DNA of 64,000 nt, taken from the NCBI GenBank assembly GCA_028829895.1, contig CM054178.1:69451835-69515834 (forward strand), read 5' to 3'. Within the stretch, counting starts at the first letter, position 1. The number at the start of each line of letters is the position of its first letter. The translations under genes and the position numbers were made by a program. Positions 24,388 through 36,766 of this stretch are shown one piece after another. Under the pieces are notes generated by a model. It was not told the origin of the DNA. It did not search any database and saw nothing but the letters and a program-made list of their open reading frames with translations. This DNA comes from Sinotaia quadrata (lineage: Eukaryota > Mollusca > Gastropoda > Architaenioglossa > Viviparidae).

Positions 24388-24559
24388 GAGGCCGAACATT
24401 CAAAGGAATTTATGGGAAAAGGTGAATTTACGGAAAAATCCCATGTCTGACTTGATTTTATGACAGTGGCTGCAAGCCGGTGGAAATTTGAACATGGGCC
24501 GCTATTGGCCCGCAGACTTTGAACATGCCTGCTTTACAAAGACGAACATTAAATGCTAC

Positions 24560-25135
24560 TAATACCCAGACTTCAACAATAATAAAAGAATCAAGACAAG
24601 CAAGGTCAGCAACAATAAGAAATCAAGACAAGCAAGGTCAACAACTACTAAAAATCAAGACAAGTATGGTCAACAATGACCAAAATTCAAAAACAAGCAA
24701 GGTCAAAAAAGACAAGCAAGGTCAATAACAATAAAAAAATTCAAGACAAGCAAGGTCAACAACTACTAAAAATCAAGACAAGTATGGTTAACAATGACCA
24801 AAATTCAAAAACAAGCAAGGTCAAAAAAAAAGACAAGCAAAGTCAATAACAATAAAAAAATATCTAGACAAACAAGGGCAACAAAGGCCAAAAATCAAGA
24901 CAAGCAAGGGCAACAACGACTATAAATCAAGACAAGCAAAGTCAAAAATGACCAAAAATCAAACCCAAGCAACGTCAAAATCAAGACAAGTAAGATTAAC
25001 AAAAATAAAAAAATCAAGACAAGCAAGGTCAACAATTGCCAAAAATCAAGACAAGCAAGGACAACAATGACCAAAAATCAAGACAAGCGAGATCAAGTAA
25101 AAAATCAAGACAAATAAGGCCAAAAATGGCTAAAA
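24560..25135. repeat. Degenerate minisatellite, core AATCAAGACAAGCAAGGTCAA
   Basis: About 17 diverged units of roughly 30-35 bp built on ATCAAGACAAGCAAGGTCAA followed by CAATGACCAAA-like spacers. An exact larger duplication (about 120 bp) covers 24,640-24,720 and 24,755-24,840. It begins 30 bp after the hAT-like element. Its open frame (Lys/Gln/Thr/Ser-rich) is not regarded as coding. Confidence 0.85.
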
Positions 25136-27500
25136 CAAAAACGTAAAAATCACCATTAATGGGTCTTTTTCAACCAACCCTTAGTAGATGTGTTGCAGTT
25201 CAATCTCAACAGGTTGTAAATGCCCAACTCCACCATCACCTTGAAGAGAAGAAAAAAGCTGAACGTAAACAACCCGAGCCAGAGACAAGAAGAGACAACA
25301 GCCACTACATGACAATAAACATCACCATGGCGGATAACAACATCAAAAGGGGGTTGAACATTCCGGGCGTGTGTACCTAAGTCAGACTTGGTGCAGTACT
25401 AGCCTGGTCCTGTAAGACCCCACCACGCTCTTTTCATCACACAGATGAACAATCCACGGATCGCCGGATTACTCAACGCCTTCACCAGCCAGACAACGAA
25501 AATTCGCCAGCAACGGACGCACCACCAAACCCCTTCTCCTCATCACCCTGCCATCTTTATTTTCCTCAAGCTGCACCCTACTCTTCACATCGTCAACTAA
25601 AATCGTTAACAGTGGTGCATCTTACGCCAGGCCGCGAAATCAGTTGGAAAATTCTGGAAAACAGTCGGTCAGTCAAACAATAAGGGGTTTGCTAGTAGTA
25701 ATTAACTTTACTGATTCATTGGAAGTACATACTTCGTTAGTTGTGGGTGACTCGTTCGACAGAAAATTAAGTGATAGTGGCTGACTTGCAATTGCCTGAC
25801 ATTAATCAACTGATTTCGATGGCAGTAAGTAATATGACTGATAAGTAATTAAGTGCCTTGGCTTGCACTGGTTGGCTTGGTTGACTCAGTCGAACGCTCG
25901 TGTCTGAAAGTCACATGCACTGATCAGTTCTTTTTGTTTTGTATTTTAAAAAAAAAATAATAATGTGGATTATTCCCAAACAGATAAATAAAATAATGCG
26001 CCACACGCATGCAGATGTTTAAAATTGTAGGTAAACAATAAACAGACAGATAAACAGATACATGCACGTTAAACAAAATATCTCAGCAAAAAGATCTACC
26101 CCATTTCCTCTTCCCCCCCACCCCCCAGTTTTGTCTTATTTCTATATTTTAATTTTGTCTGCCTGGGTTTCAGTTGATGATTCAACTGCGCCGGTTGCCA
26201 GCCGACAGACTAGTCAGTCAGTTTTCAACTTTTGTGTGGGTCGCATATCCTTGGCGTTATTCCGGATCTGACCAGGCAGGTGAGTTGAGTTTTTATTACA
26301 GCCAATCCGGGTACATAAAATATTAATAAAATAAACGTTCTCTAACACCAAGTTTTGTTCTCTTTTGTTTTTCTTTTCGAAAATATTGTTCTAAATAGCT
26401 CGAGTGCATCAAAATTAAGCGTGCTTGAAAGGCGCGTCCAGATCCCACGGATACACAAGTCTTAAATGTTGTATGTAATAAGTTTTGTTTTTGAACTGAT
26501 GTGAACTCGCGGTTAAAATAGTTCTTGTAGCACAGGACACTTAAGATTTTGCGTGATTGACACCGACACGCAGTGACCTATTAATTAGCACTACTGAAAG
26601 ATAGTAATTTTTATTGTTTTGGTTTTCATCCCGTTTCCAACAGTCACTGATTTCGCAGACGAGCGCAAGACAGATCGAAAAACCTGCTTGTTTCGTATAC
26701 AATCACCTGCTCTGTGTTGGCCAGCCGGTTGTTTAAGACTCTTTCCTCTGCCAAGTCTTCAACATACGGGTCCTTTTTCGTCGGCCCTTATTAATGTTTG
26801 TTGACAAAACACAATTTCTCTCGTGAAATAAATATTCTCTTTAAATATTTTTTTATTTAGAAGTCAGAGCTTGATGGGATAAGCACAATTCAGTGCATAA
26901 CGTTTCTACTGCCCGTTCGACCGATAGATGAAGTACCTAATTTTAAAATGGCGGCCAAGTAGCGATAGTACATGCACTACACCGTGTCATTTTGACAATT
27001 ACGAAATATTTACTTAATAATATCCAACTTACATGTAAGACAAAGCAATATTCTTCAGGAAATTATCGGTCCGAAACGAGCTCTTTGACGAATTATATTG
27101 CAATGCTAGGAAAAAGATTTTCAATAACGGTAGGCCTATGTTTGAAACTGCATAGAGGTTCAAATAATATTTTTTCCGGAATCCGTTGTAATTATTATAT
27201 AATATGTAAGGCTTCAAAATGTATTCTTTGAAAAAGTGTTTGCCATAAGTTTTAAAATAAAAGGTCATTGGCGATAAAGGAATGATCCCGAGTCAAATTT
27301 GCTGTGATTGTATTTACGGAATCGTGAACATTTACACGAATTTTTATTTTAATAATTTCTACACAAAAATTAGAAATATATAAAATAGGCCAAAAAAAAT
27401 ATATTGTGATTGCACAGTGCATATATTATAATTATTAAGAAAAGTTTTGTAATAAAATACACCTGTATAATAGAATTTTAGAAGCATAATAATAAATACA
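25136..27500. other. Intergenic sequence, no gene recognised
   Basis: Includes an open frame at 25,159-25,380 (73 residues, Gln/Lys/Glu-rich) without recognisable domain, and GC-balanced sequence to about 26,800 with repeated CAGTCAGT/TGACT motifs near 25,660-25,930. After 26,800 the sequence is AT-rich again. No splice-consistent gene or transposon ends could be supported. Confidence 0.35.
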
Positions 27501-28471
27501 CATACAGATGTCTCGATCGTCTACTCAAATGGGATCGCTTGAAGGATTTTTTCAAGGAAGAAGTGGACAAGGAGAAATATGCCAGCGCCTATGCAAAAAG
27601 CAAGTGTGAAGCTATTTTCGAGTTTGTACGCTCACCTACAAACCGACGATCACGTTTCCTGCGCTTTGCTGTCACGCTCTTCGATCCATTCCTGCTTTCT
27701 TTTCAGGAAGATCCACACATCCACCTAGTGAGACGTGAGATTGTAAACCTACTCAGAAGCATCATCTGTAAATTTGTCACGCCCCAGTCAATGGTAGTGA
27801 AAAAGCAGGGAATACTGAGGTGGCTGCCAGTTGACCAAGTCAAGTTTGAAACCTGTTCAAACCAAAAGGACAACACAGATCTTGGCATTGGAATTTATTT
27901 CAAAGGCAGAAGAAAATCACTTTGCGCAACTCCAGGACTGAAGAGTTCTATTCTGGAGTAAGAAAATTCTACGCGGTGCTTGTAATATACCTGAAGGAAC
28001 GTCTTTTGCCAGAAACCAATGCAAGCCTAGTTCTAGTCATCAGGAGTCTGATTTCCTCAGCCTGGTTGAGGTTGCTGACACTGATCTGCAGACAAATGTT
28101 ACATTCAGTTAAGAGCCTTTGTCAGGAGGTTTCCAATTCTTCCTCCTTCTGATGTTTCAATCGACCAACTGTCTGAATCCTTTACCCTCTATCAGACAAC
28201 TGATGTCAGTGGTTACAAGGCAGACAGAGAAGATGCCACCTGGGCAAACATTGGCAAGAATCCAGATTTCGCAGCCTTGTCATTGGCAATGAAAAGCGTT
28301 GACTGTACCCCACATTTCTACACATGTGTAAGAAAAACAAGACTGACCAGCGTGCTTTTTTTGAATCACAAAACACTTGAAAGTCTCCTTTTACTGAAAG
28401 GTGAAGAACTTAAGATCTACATATGCCAACAGCTTGAAGAACTAAAGAACAACTATAACAACATTGTGTGA
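27500..28471 (+). pseudogene. Decayed hAT-type transposase, C-terminal half
   Basis: The first frame runs from about 27,503 to 27,961 and reads YRCLDRLLKWDRLKDFF, then FDPFLLSFQEDPHIHLVRRE and IVNLLRSIICKFV. This is the pattern found upstream of the dimerisation domain in hAT/ZBED-like proteins of invertebrates. A frameshift near 27,930 continues it as EFYSGVRKFYAVLVIYLKER. A further shift leads to DATWANIGKNPDFAALSLAM and, after a disruption, KTLESLLLLK, equivalent to the hAT dimerisation motif. There is no N-terminal BED finger or catalytic upstream part; sequence before 27,500 is unrelated AT-rich DNA. It is 5'-truncated with at least two frame disruptions, and cannot make a working protein. 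Family assignment is by remembered motif order. Confidence 0.7.
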
Positions 28472-28479
28472 ATAATGAA

Positions 28480-30218
28480 TAGTTTTCTTTTTATGTAAAG
28501 ACAGTAAAGTATAGGTAATTTTATTTGTATTTATTTTGTCAAACCTGGCTGGGTTTTATATTATATCTTCTTGTAGGTATAAAGACAATAAACTTTCCTG
28601 TAAAAGTGAAGATCACGATGCAGTACTTAAATGGCTCATTATTCTGAAATGTGAAGATCCTTCTTCAAATGAAGTCTAAAAAAATACCTTGGCCAATGTA
28701 CTCCTACATATAAAACTTCCTAACACTTGACATGACAAAAAATAGTCTAAAATAAAACATTGGAATGGAGACTAGACAACAAGAGTAGACAAATCATAGA
28801 CAAATGTTGTACTTTACATATATCATTACAATATTGGTAAGTTCATTTACAAAAATTAACATTATATGTTATTATATTGTATTTATTTTATATTCTTGGT
28901 ATTTTTAGTAAAACGTCAGCTTCCACGTAGAATCTTCTGGTTTTCATAAAAATCTTCTGGTTTTGGATCATTGATCTTATAGTCTGCTGAGGAGGGGGGT
29001 AGGCAGGTCTGCAGTGAGCAAGCGCTAATCTTTGTATTGTTGTTGCCAGAGAACAGCATGAACAAGCTAAGTTGAAAACAGTGTTAACTTTGCATATTGC
29101 TCTTTTAATATAATCCTTATAAACTTGCATTCAAGAACTGAATTGTATCTTTATTTGAGAGAGTGTGTGTGTGCGCGCGCACGCTTGTAAGGGAGTCATA
29201 ACAAGAACGATAGAGGGTGGGGTTATTATTTTAAAAATCTGGAATATATATAGTTTGTGGTAAATGGGTAATTCAAGTTCGATGTATCTCTCGGTTCATT
29301 GTCGTCACGTGTGAACCAGGTATTATGAGTACAATCATTAGCTAGAATGTCAAAATAATCGACTGTTGAAATATCAAGCCTGTCACAAAAAGAGGTCATG
29401 CCGCGCGTCAAATGTTAAAAAACAATACAAAACAGTTTGAGTTATAAATTTTAAAAATAAATCTGCTTTCAGCTGTGTCTTTTAAAAGTTTTAAAAGTCC
29501 CAAGCTAACAGCAAACTCTTAGTCTTCTTGTTTGCAATACTCTGGTTATGTATGTATTATATGTGGTGTGCATATAAGAATGAATCCTAAGAAAAGGAGT
29601 GTTTGTTATTGTAATGTAAACATGCATCCTTTATTTCATCCCTACCCCATTGCACCCAGGAGGTCTGTTCTTTTCTACATTCCGTCTGCATCACCAGTGA
29701 TGCCTTACCGTCCCACCACGTCCTAGGACTAGTCACCTAAATTAATGATTGGGAGGTCTACCTAATTATAAAAAAAATTCCCAAAATAAAACAACACACC
29801 TTAAGAAAGGAATAACAGTAAAAATTAAAAAACCCAAAAATCCAATAGGAAAACCTTTTTTAAAACATAAATAAATATTACCGTAACTAACAGAACACAA
29901 AAATCTTTTAACAAAAATATAAATTTAGAAATTAAAATATATATAAAGTACAATAATAATAAGTCAACAATAATAAACTAAATGATAATAAAATAAATAT
30001 TAACTTGGCCTATAATTTTTAAAAAAAAGGATCTCAGAGCTACCAAAAAAATACCACCATCAGCTTAACCAAGCAGCCAGCTACGAAACAGACGGACTAA
30101 AGAGAAATAATATAAAAGAACAATGAAAGAGAAACAAGCAGAGCAACAGTGCAGTCGACAGTGGCGCCTACAACAACCAGGATGACATAGTCAACGGGCC
30201 AAACCACCCCTCCCCTTC

Positions 30219-30254
<36 letters not shown>

Positions 30255-30835
30255 CACTGAGCGCGAAAGCCGGAAGCTCCCCCTATGTTAACAACAAAAT
30301 TCTTTGTTCCCAATGCGTACTATCTGTAGCATGTACGTTCTGTTCGTTCATTATTTGTATCAGTTACATACATAACTGTGCCCGAGTGTCTGAAGAGTGA
30401 ATGAAGCATTCTTGTGTCGTCTTGTCATACCCAGTCTTCCCTGTACTAACTGTTAAAAGATGAACACATACTAGAAACTGTTTAGGGGGTAGATTTAATT
30501 TTATAGAAAATAAACGTAATGACTGCGGAAAGAGTACATAGGGTGTACTTAGTGGACAGAGTGCAGATTCTGAGTAAAGATTAAATCCCTTTCCTCGAGT
30601 TTAAATTGGAACGTCCTTGTTGAGTGTTCAGATGCTATACTCTCTGCTGTGACTGACCTCAAGCATGCTTCTCTTTCTTCTGGTATTTTCCCATCAATTT
30701 TAAAATAACTACTGTAAAGCCCTTTTGCAAGAAGACTGAAAAAGTATATATCGCCCAATCTCTCACCTATCATTTATGTAAAAAAAATCCTTGATGAATA
30801 TTTTTGTCTTAGTTAGCATCTCACCCTAATCACTA
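28480..30835. other. Intergenic sequence, no gene recognised
   Basis: AT-rich with short open frames of no known family. An A-rich stretch covers 29,760-30,010, and GT/GC dinucleotides lie at 29,163-29,184. It may include the 5' part of the decayed retroelement that follows, but nothing recognisable was read. Confidence 0.4.
30225..30251. repeat. CA dinucleotide microsatellite
   Basis: Run of about 13 CA units. Confidence 0.9.
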
Positions 30836-30839
30836 TAAT

Positions 30840-31560
30840 CGTTTTCAGACAGATTACTGCCCTTGTCACAACACCGATCTACACTACGATGGCTTGCTAA
30901 TAGACTTTTCTCTAGAATGTATTTGACATTAATGACACTGCCTTATCTTGGTTCTGATCATATTTATTATCCCAAAAGGAAAGAAATTGGTTCATAAACA
31001 GTAAACATTACAGCCCAATAGAGTATCGTAAGTCATTAACCTGTGATCCCACCAGTCGTCTGCTGATAATACTCAAATACACACATCTAGTTGCCCAATT
31101 GCAATTGCTTTCTCCATCCAAGTGCAGAGACATGACAGTTGTTTCTGATTTTAAACGTCTTGGATGATGAGTGATCAGTTACTGAAACTCTAAAAATGGG
31201 TTTCTAAATCCGTATCTTTGCCAGAATCGGCGAATATCAGTGATGCTCCCACTACAATAGTCAATCACTTTGAATCTGAATGTATTTTTTGTTTGTTTTT
31301 AAAAACCTAACCCCCCTCCTCACCACAGTATAAACTAGTCTCAATGTTCATGCTATAAAATCCCTTGTGTGTTCACTGGTACTCTCTTGATCATTGCAAA
31401 CTCTCTCCTCTCTGATCTAATACTCTGAATGACTTACGATGAAACATCATAAGGTTCAAAACATTGCAACAAGTCAAAACACTGCAACTAGGCTTACTTT
31501 TAGTGAAACAATAATCAATTATGTCACTCCACATTCAAACAGTCTTCACTGCACTATCTG
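30840..31560 (+). pseudogene. Decayed non-LTR retrotransposon reverse transcriptase (CR1/L2-like)
   Basis: Read across several frames on the plus strand, fragments appear in the correct order for a CR1/L2/Jockey-type reverse transcriptase. NDTALSWF and WFINSKHYSPIEY (about 30,930-31,030) match the usual ALSWFxSYL...F..NS..S.... block. SADNTQIHTSS (about 31,068) is a mutated form of the YADDTQLY catalytic box. LDHCKLS and KVQNIATSQNTATRLTF, then HSNSLHC (about 31,380-31,550), match LDYCNSLL..LQRVQNAAARL and the LHWLPV region. Stops and frameshifts are frequent, so the copy is dead and old. The catalytic aspartates are already altered. Confidence 0.65.
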
Positions 31561-31581
31561 TTCATATACAGGGCTTAGAAC

Positions 31582-31626
31582 CAATGTTCCCTCTAAGGTA
31601 CGTGGCTGCAGTGTGTGAGCCAAAAA
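31582..31626. mobile_element. hAT (Zaphod/Tip100-like) terminal fragment
   Basis: CAATGTTCCCTCTAAGGTAC followed by GTGGCTGCAGTGTGTGAG resembles the CAGTGTTCCCTCTAA...GTGCG...GTGAG ends known from Tip100/Zaphod hAT elements. The opposite end was not found, so only a fragment is claimed. Confidence 0.35.
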
Positions 31627-33430
31627 TTTCTAATCTTAGGTCTAATCTTATGGTGCACTGCTCAAACCCTAACACATAGTCCTCAATATTTTCCTCTTTC
31701 CTACTGAAGGAACGAAAATGGAATTTTATGTTTGCTTCCTGGACCTTAGCTACCCTCTCACTAATCTTTAATTAAATTATCTTCCTATATCTTTAGTTGA
31801 TTTAAGCCAAGCTCTCTTTTTCTTCTATTATCGGCTTCTAACTGGGCAAATCTCAAGGTCACTTTCAATCTTTAGTCTTTTGTCACTTTCTTCTCTTTTA
31901 ATCTGTAATTTTTTGCACTCATCTTTCATTTCTTTATCTACATGGTTTGTAGTGTAATCTGGGATCTCACCTGCTGAAACATCTAGAAATTCAGCTAATG
32001 CCTTTCCCTCTTGCACCATCCCCTCCTTTTATCGAGCATAATTTCCATTTTAAACTACTAAAATTTGCCTACTGTGATCCAGCGTGTTATCTGATCAATT
32101 TACAAATTACACTCACACACCTAAGTAAGCTAGTTACTTAAAAATCAATAACAATACCAAACAATACAATTTCTACTCATCAGCAACAGAAATGTGTCAA
32201 TGCAATCATTATAATCAATAAAAGTAAAAGATTAATACAAATTTCTATAAGAGAAAAAGGATAGTGAAAGGAAGACAAGTTCTAGATAGTGTATTAAGAG
32301 GATATTGGTTTAAGATCAGGCTGTTTACGATAATGTCTATTTCCTTACTCAACTGTATTTTAGCTCTGCCTAGGGTTTCCAAGGTTACAAAATTTCATTA
32401 CTTATTCTCCAACTAACTAATTTCGACAATAGCGACAATTAGTTAAAATAATGACTGAAAGTTTATAATATATCCCGAAACAAGCCTACCCAGTTTATGT
32501 GACTAAACTTCGGTTTTTTCCGATATATTGTTCAAAAGCCTGAGATAGGATACCGAGTATTCCCATTTGGAACGCTAAGAATGTTTGGAAACAATTAGCT
32601 AATTTTCAACACACTATCTTTTTCAATTCCGTTATAGGACATTTTGACGAGTTTAATAGACACAAACATACCTTCACTTTTTATAATTAGTTTTTAAAAA
32701 AGACGGGCACTCTATACACAATGGTTGTGTAAAATAACAAGGAGGTATGCATGCGCAATATCGAAGGTATGTACGTACAAAATGTTACTCGATGCTATTT
32801 TTACTGCAATGTTTAAGTTATTAACAAACACATAGCAGAAAGAAAAACTATACGAGAAATGACAAGTTAAAGAAAAAGATAACTCTAAATAAAAACAGTT
32901 TTAGTATATAGATTTATTTTCTATTTTTATTTGCTGCTGTGTACGGAGACACTTCCTTGTTTATCTTTGCCGAGAAGTCGCCCATATTTTTATCATTCGC
33001 CTAGTCCAGTATTCTTTCGAAATTGTTTCACTGTACCCGCAGATAAGAACATTGCAGTTTGGACAGTTATATAGATGTTGGCATGGTGGGAGCAGTCATT
33101 TTCTCTTAGGGTATTTTGGTACTTTTTTGATTATCTCTAGTGCAGCGTGTCTATTACCGCCGGAGATCTAGAGTAACGTGGATGGGCTGACAAAATTCAC
33201 AAATATTGTCAGTGTTAAATATAATTTATTGAAATGTAAAATCACTTAGTAGAAGCTGTTATACTTAGCATTGAGTCGGTGCTGATAAAAATGTCACCCA
33301 AGAAATAAAATCTCACACAGATATACATAAATATATTATTTTTAACTTAAAACTGTATAATATATTAAAAGGTATACGTATTGTGCTACTTATTTTGGAA
33401 GGTTTGACGCATTGCTAAGCATGAAAGCTG
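31627..33430. other. Intergenic sequence, no gene recognised
   Basis: AT-rich. A minus-strand open frame (31,828-32,019) is Lys/Glu-rich and faintly like retroelement gag helices, but is too short to call. The rest shows no pattern. Confidence 0.4.
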
Positions 33431-33595
33431 AGGCAGTCTATTTTCGAAATTACACGTCACTCCTAAGGGAACTTTTTGTGTTATATCCGTTTCAATCAAA
33501 TTTGTATCGCACGCGGGGAACTCCGCAGTGTGTCAGATTCTCGAAATCTATCTTGGAGTTGGACCATTGGATTCTTTGAAAAGCCTGGTACAGTG
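33430..33595 (+). promoter_or_regulatory. Candidate promoter and 5' untranslated exon of the GTSF1-like gene
   Basis: The first coding exon at 36,759 is preceded by a strong acceptor, so an upstream untranslated exon is required. The best candidate ends ...GGTACAGTG|GTAGGT at 33,595, after a locally CpG-bearing segment (GTATCGCACGCGGGGAACTC near 33,510). The donor fits consensus, but no transcript evidence is available and other upstream donors are possible. Confidence 0.3.
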
Positions 33596-36500
33596 GTAGG
33601 TTTTCATGTATTTAATTTTGAAATTCACACTTGACTAATTCACTTTAATATTTTTAAAACTCCCTTTTTATTTACAATCTGTTTATTAACATATAAGATA
33701 ATTTTTTAAAAATCTTTCCACATGGTTATTTATACTATTGCCGTATTGGAGTATTTATAGGCCTAAATGTTCAAAATTTTACGTTTTAGACATCAGTTTT
33801 ATGAAGTAAATATAAATCATTATGCTTGTATTACTTCATTTAAGGTTAGTGTATGCTTTTTAGTTTAAAATTACGAGCCTGTATTTAAATGACATCCATC
33901 TCCGTTGGAGCTTAATCCATATTTGAAAAAAATATTAGATTGGTAGGCCTGTATTACGATTAATTTATTTTGCCACATATGAAATAATGAATCAGGACGT
34001 TTATAGTTTTATTGCAGTTTTTTAGTACAAATAGTTAACAAATTCACACCTTAGGCCTATAATTATAAAGTATAATAACTTAGTAATCTTCTAAGTTCTA
34101 GATCTACATTGTAAAAAATATAGCACAACTAGTGAACTTTGAAATAAGAACAAAACCCACGGTTTTATGAGTATTTAACAATTAATTATTTAAATGGTTG
34201 CCATTGTGAATGTGATTCAGTTTGAAAAAGTTTTCAGTGTTCTGTGAATACTATGAGTATGAGTATGATCAAAACACATTCAGAACTTTCATTTGCGAAT
34301 ATAGCCTAACTATAAATTTTTAAGTAGAGGCCTATAGCTCTCAACCCCAAAAGAATACATATGGCTAGAATAAGTGAACATTCTGTTAAAATCATGTGTA
34401 GTAAACTAGTATCTATTCTATCTACTTCAAATATCTATGATTCTATCATATTCACAAGAAATCCTGTACTTGGTTACCAATGCTCTCTAACCCCTGTTTT
34501 CAGTTTTTAAGTTTGCAAACCAGGTTATTGTTATAAAAATGCTTCTCATGTGGCTTACCTTATTTCTATAGAGTTATGTTTCAAGACTTTATAGTTTATG
34601 TGTCATTTCCTTTAGACAGTAGAAATTTGATTTAATCTGTTGCACCAGAAGCTAATGAAATTAAAAGTAAATAGGTTCTTCATTAGCTTTCTCATTAGAT
34701 TTAGAGTGTTTCTCGATTCCTGTAGAAAAAATCCATTGACCCTAGGTCAAATTTAAGAGAATTCAGTGTTGATTACCTTTATGTCGATATTGATGACATC
34801 AAACTTCATGGATTTATAACTATATAAGTGAGAGCAAGAAATTCTGATTGTAACTCATGGAACAAGAAGGACCAAAATTCAAATATCATAAATCAGGCTT
34901 TTAATAAAGGAAAACTAAATAGATTTATAACTATAAGGTAATATACAGGCAGACACATAAACATTTAAAATGTCATTCAGCTGGGCATTGATTTTTGTAT
35001 CATTCTGTATCAATTATTACTGCATCTGATTAAAATTAAGAAATACACTGTGTACTTGTGTGGTAGACCATAAATCTAATTTAGTATTAAAACATACAGA
35101 TGGAAATAGCATTTTATCAGAATTTAAATTTTTGATGTTTAGAACATATCTAAACTTGCACCTATTGACCTAATACTGTAGTTTGTTCATTCACTATGTT
35201 AATTATATTATGTCTTGTTTGGAACCAATGAATTTATTTTCCACATATATTTATATTTTTGACAATTCTTACAACTCAAAAAGTTGATTATTTAAAGTTC
35301 ACCACCTTATGGCTTGTAATTTTCTTGCGGTCTTGGGTATCAACATAGTTGTTGTCTCTATATGAAATTGACCAGTTTTTACTTCATAGACTTCTAGTTG
35401 TACTTAACAACAACAAAATAATAACAGTACAAATGCATCTGATGTAATGAACAAGACTGCAGATGATCCCAGAGTCAGATCTGCTACTTCAGTATTATAA
35501 ATCCCTAGAGACTGACACCATTATGGCAGAAATTAAAAACCCCAAAATATCATTTGTGAAATGGGTCAAAATAGAAAATTGAGCCAGAGATAAGTTTTTG
35601 TTGCCATCATTGGTTGCATTAAAAAATATCTTCAGTTTTCTTTTACTTTCTTTGTAAAGAATTTGTTGATAAATTAAAACATTAGCTGGAGCAATACCAT
35701 CAGTTTTCAACATATTATTTTTTAATATCACTATTACTTGTATTAGTATTAGTATTATTTGGATAATTCAGAGATGCAAAAGGTAAACTTCTCATTTATT
35801 TTGCTACTGAAATTTTATAGCTCTAAATATGCAAAATACAACCAGTGAAAAAAAATCTTTGTATGTTATAATTAATGATTTAACTGAGACCAGCCACATT
35901 AATACCATTTGCATGCAACATGAATAATAAACTGAATATATATTTTGTCTTATTTAGTTATTATAAAGTACTTGTGTAGTTTACTAGTTATACATATAGG
36001 GAGTTTATAAATAACTTTTCTTAGTTCTTAGTCTTACTGAATGACCTGCTCATGGTTCAGACTAATAACATACAATAGTAGTACACAGTTTTAATTATAT
36101 ATATAAAAAATTACCATGTCAAGTATTTTGACCTAACAACATGCCACAATTGCCAATATTTGAAAAGTAGTAATTTTTTCTGTTAATTCAATAATTGTCA
36201 CAGTTTTGTTTTTCCTACTGATTTGAACTGGTACTGCTGTTCTGGACATCTTACATTGCTTTTATTATTGCTTTCAACTGAATCAAAATATATCTGTGAT
36301 ACTGCTTTCTAGCATGAAAGGCAATGAAGGAAGTATAATATTAATATATGATGTTATCTGACTCTGAAAATGTGGTTTTTAGATCTATATTTATTATATA
36401 ATTGTATACACTTTATTTAAACATTTTTCAGAACATAAAATTATTAAAATAATGAAAGAAGCGATAAAAATGGCAAGCACATTCACTATTTATGTTAAGT

Positions 36501-36766
36501 ATTTTGCATTTATTAAGGTACTTTTTTAAATTATTGATACTGCAGCATAATAATATTTTTAATTACTTCCTGTTATATATATGCTTGATAATATTGCTCA
36601 GTATTTAATGCTTTTAATTATTTTGGTAACTGAAGGTAAAAATGTCATGAGCTATATTAATAGTAATACTAATTTTTTACTAATAGTACATAATCTGCAT
36701 ACCATTTGTAGTTTTATAGTATATAAGTTTACCTGATTTTTCTGATTTTCTGTTTCAGTTAAATAA

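Larger units (their letters stand above)
23794..24531. mobile_element. Non-autonomous hAT-like element with internal repeats
   Basis: The left end CAGGGGTGTCCAAACG and the right end, reverse-complemented, CAGGCATGTTCAAAGTCTGC form imperfect terminal inverted repeats of hAT type. CTTTATAC before and CTTTACAA after are a probable 8-bp target duplication (about 6 of 8 alike). Subterminal GGCCCGC also occurs near the end of the 20,989 element. The interior holds a three-copy 67-bp repeat and a GT microsatellite, and no transposase. A relative of the interior lies at 56,346-56,462 on the opposite strand. Confidence 0.7.

Noticed and set aside
24212..24403. Open frames over the GT microsatellite (His-Thr or Val-Cys repeats)
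   Set aside because: Simple-sequence translation artefact within a non-autonomous transposon.
31828..32019. Lys/Glu-rich minus-strand frame resembling a retroelement gag helix
   Set aside because: Only 63 residues, no nucleocapsid knuckle or protease nearby.
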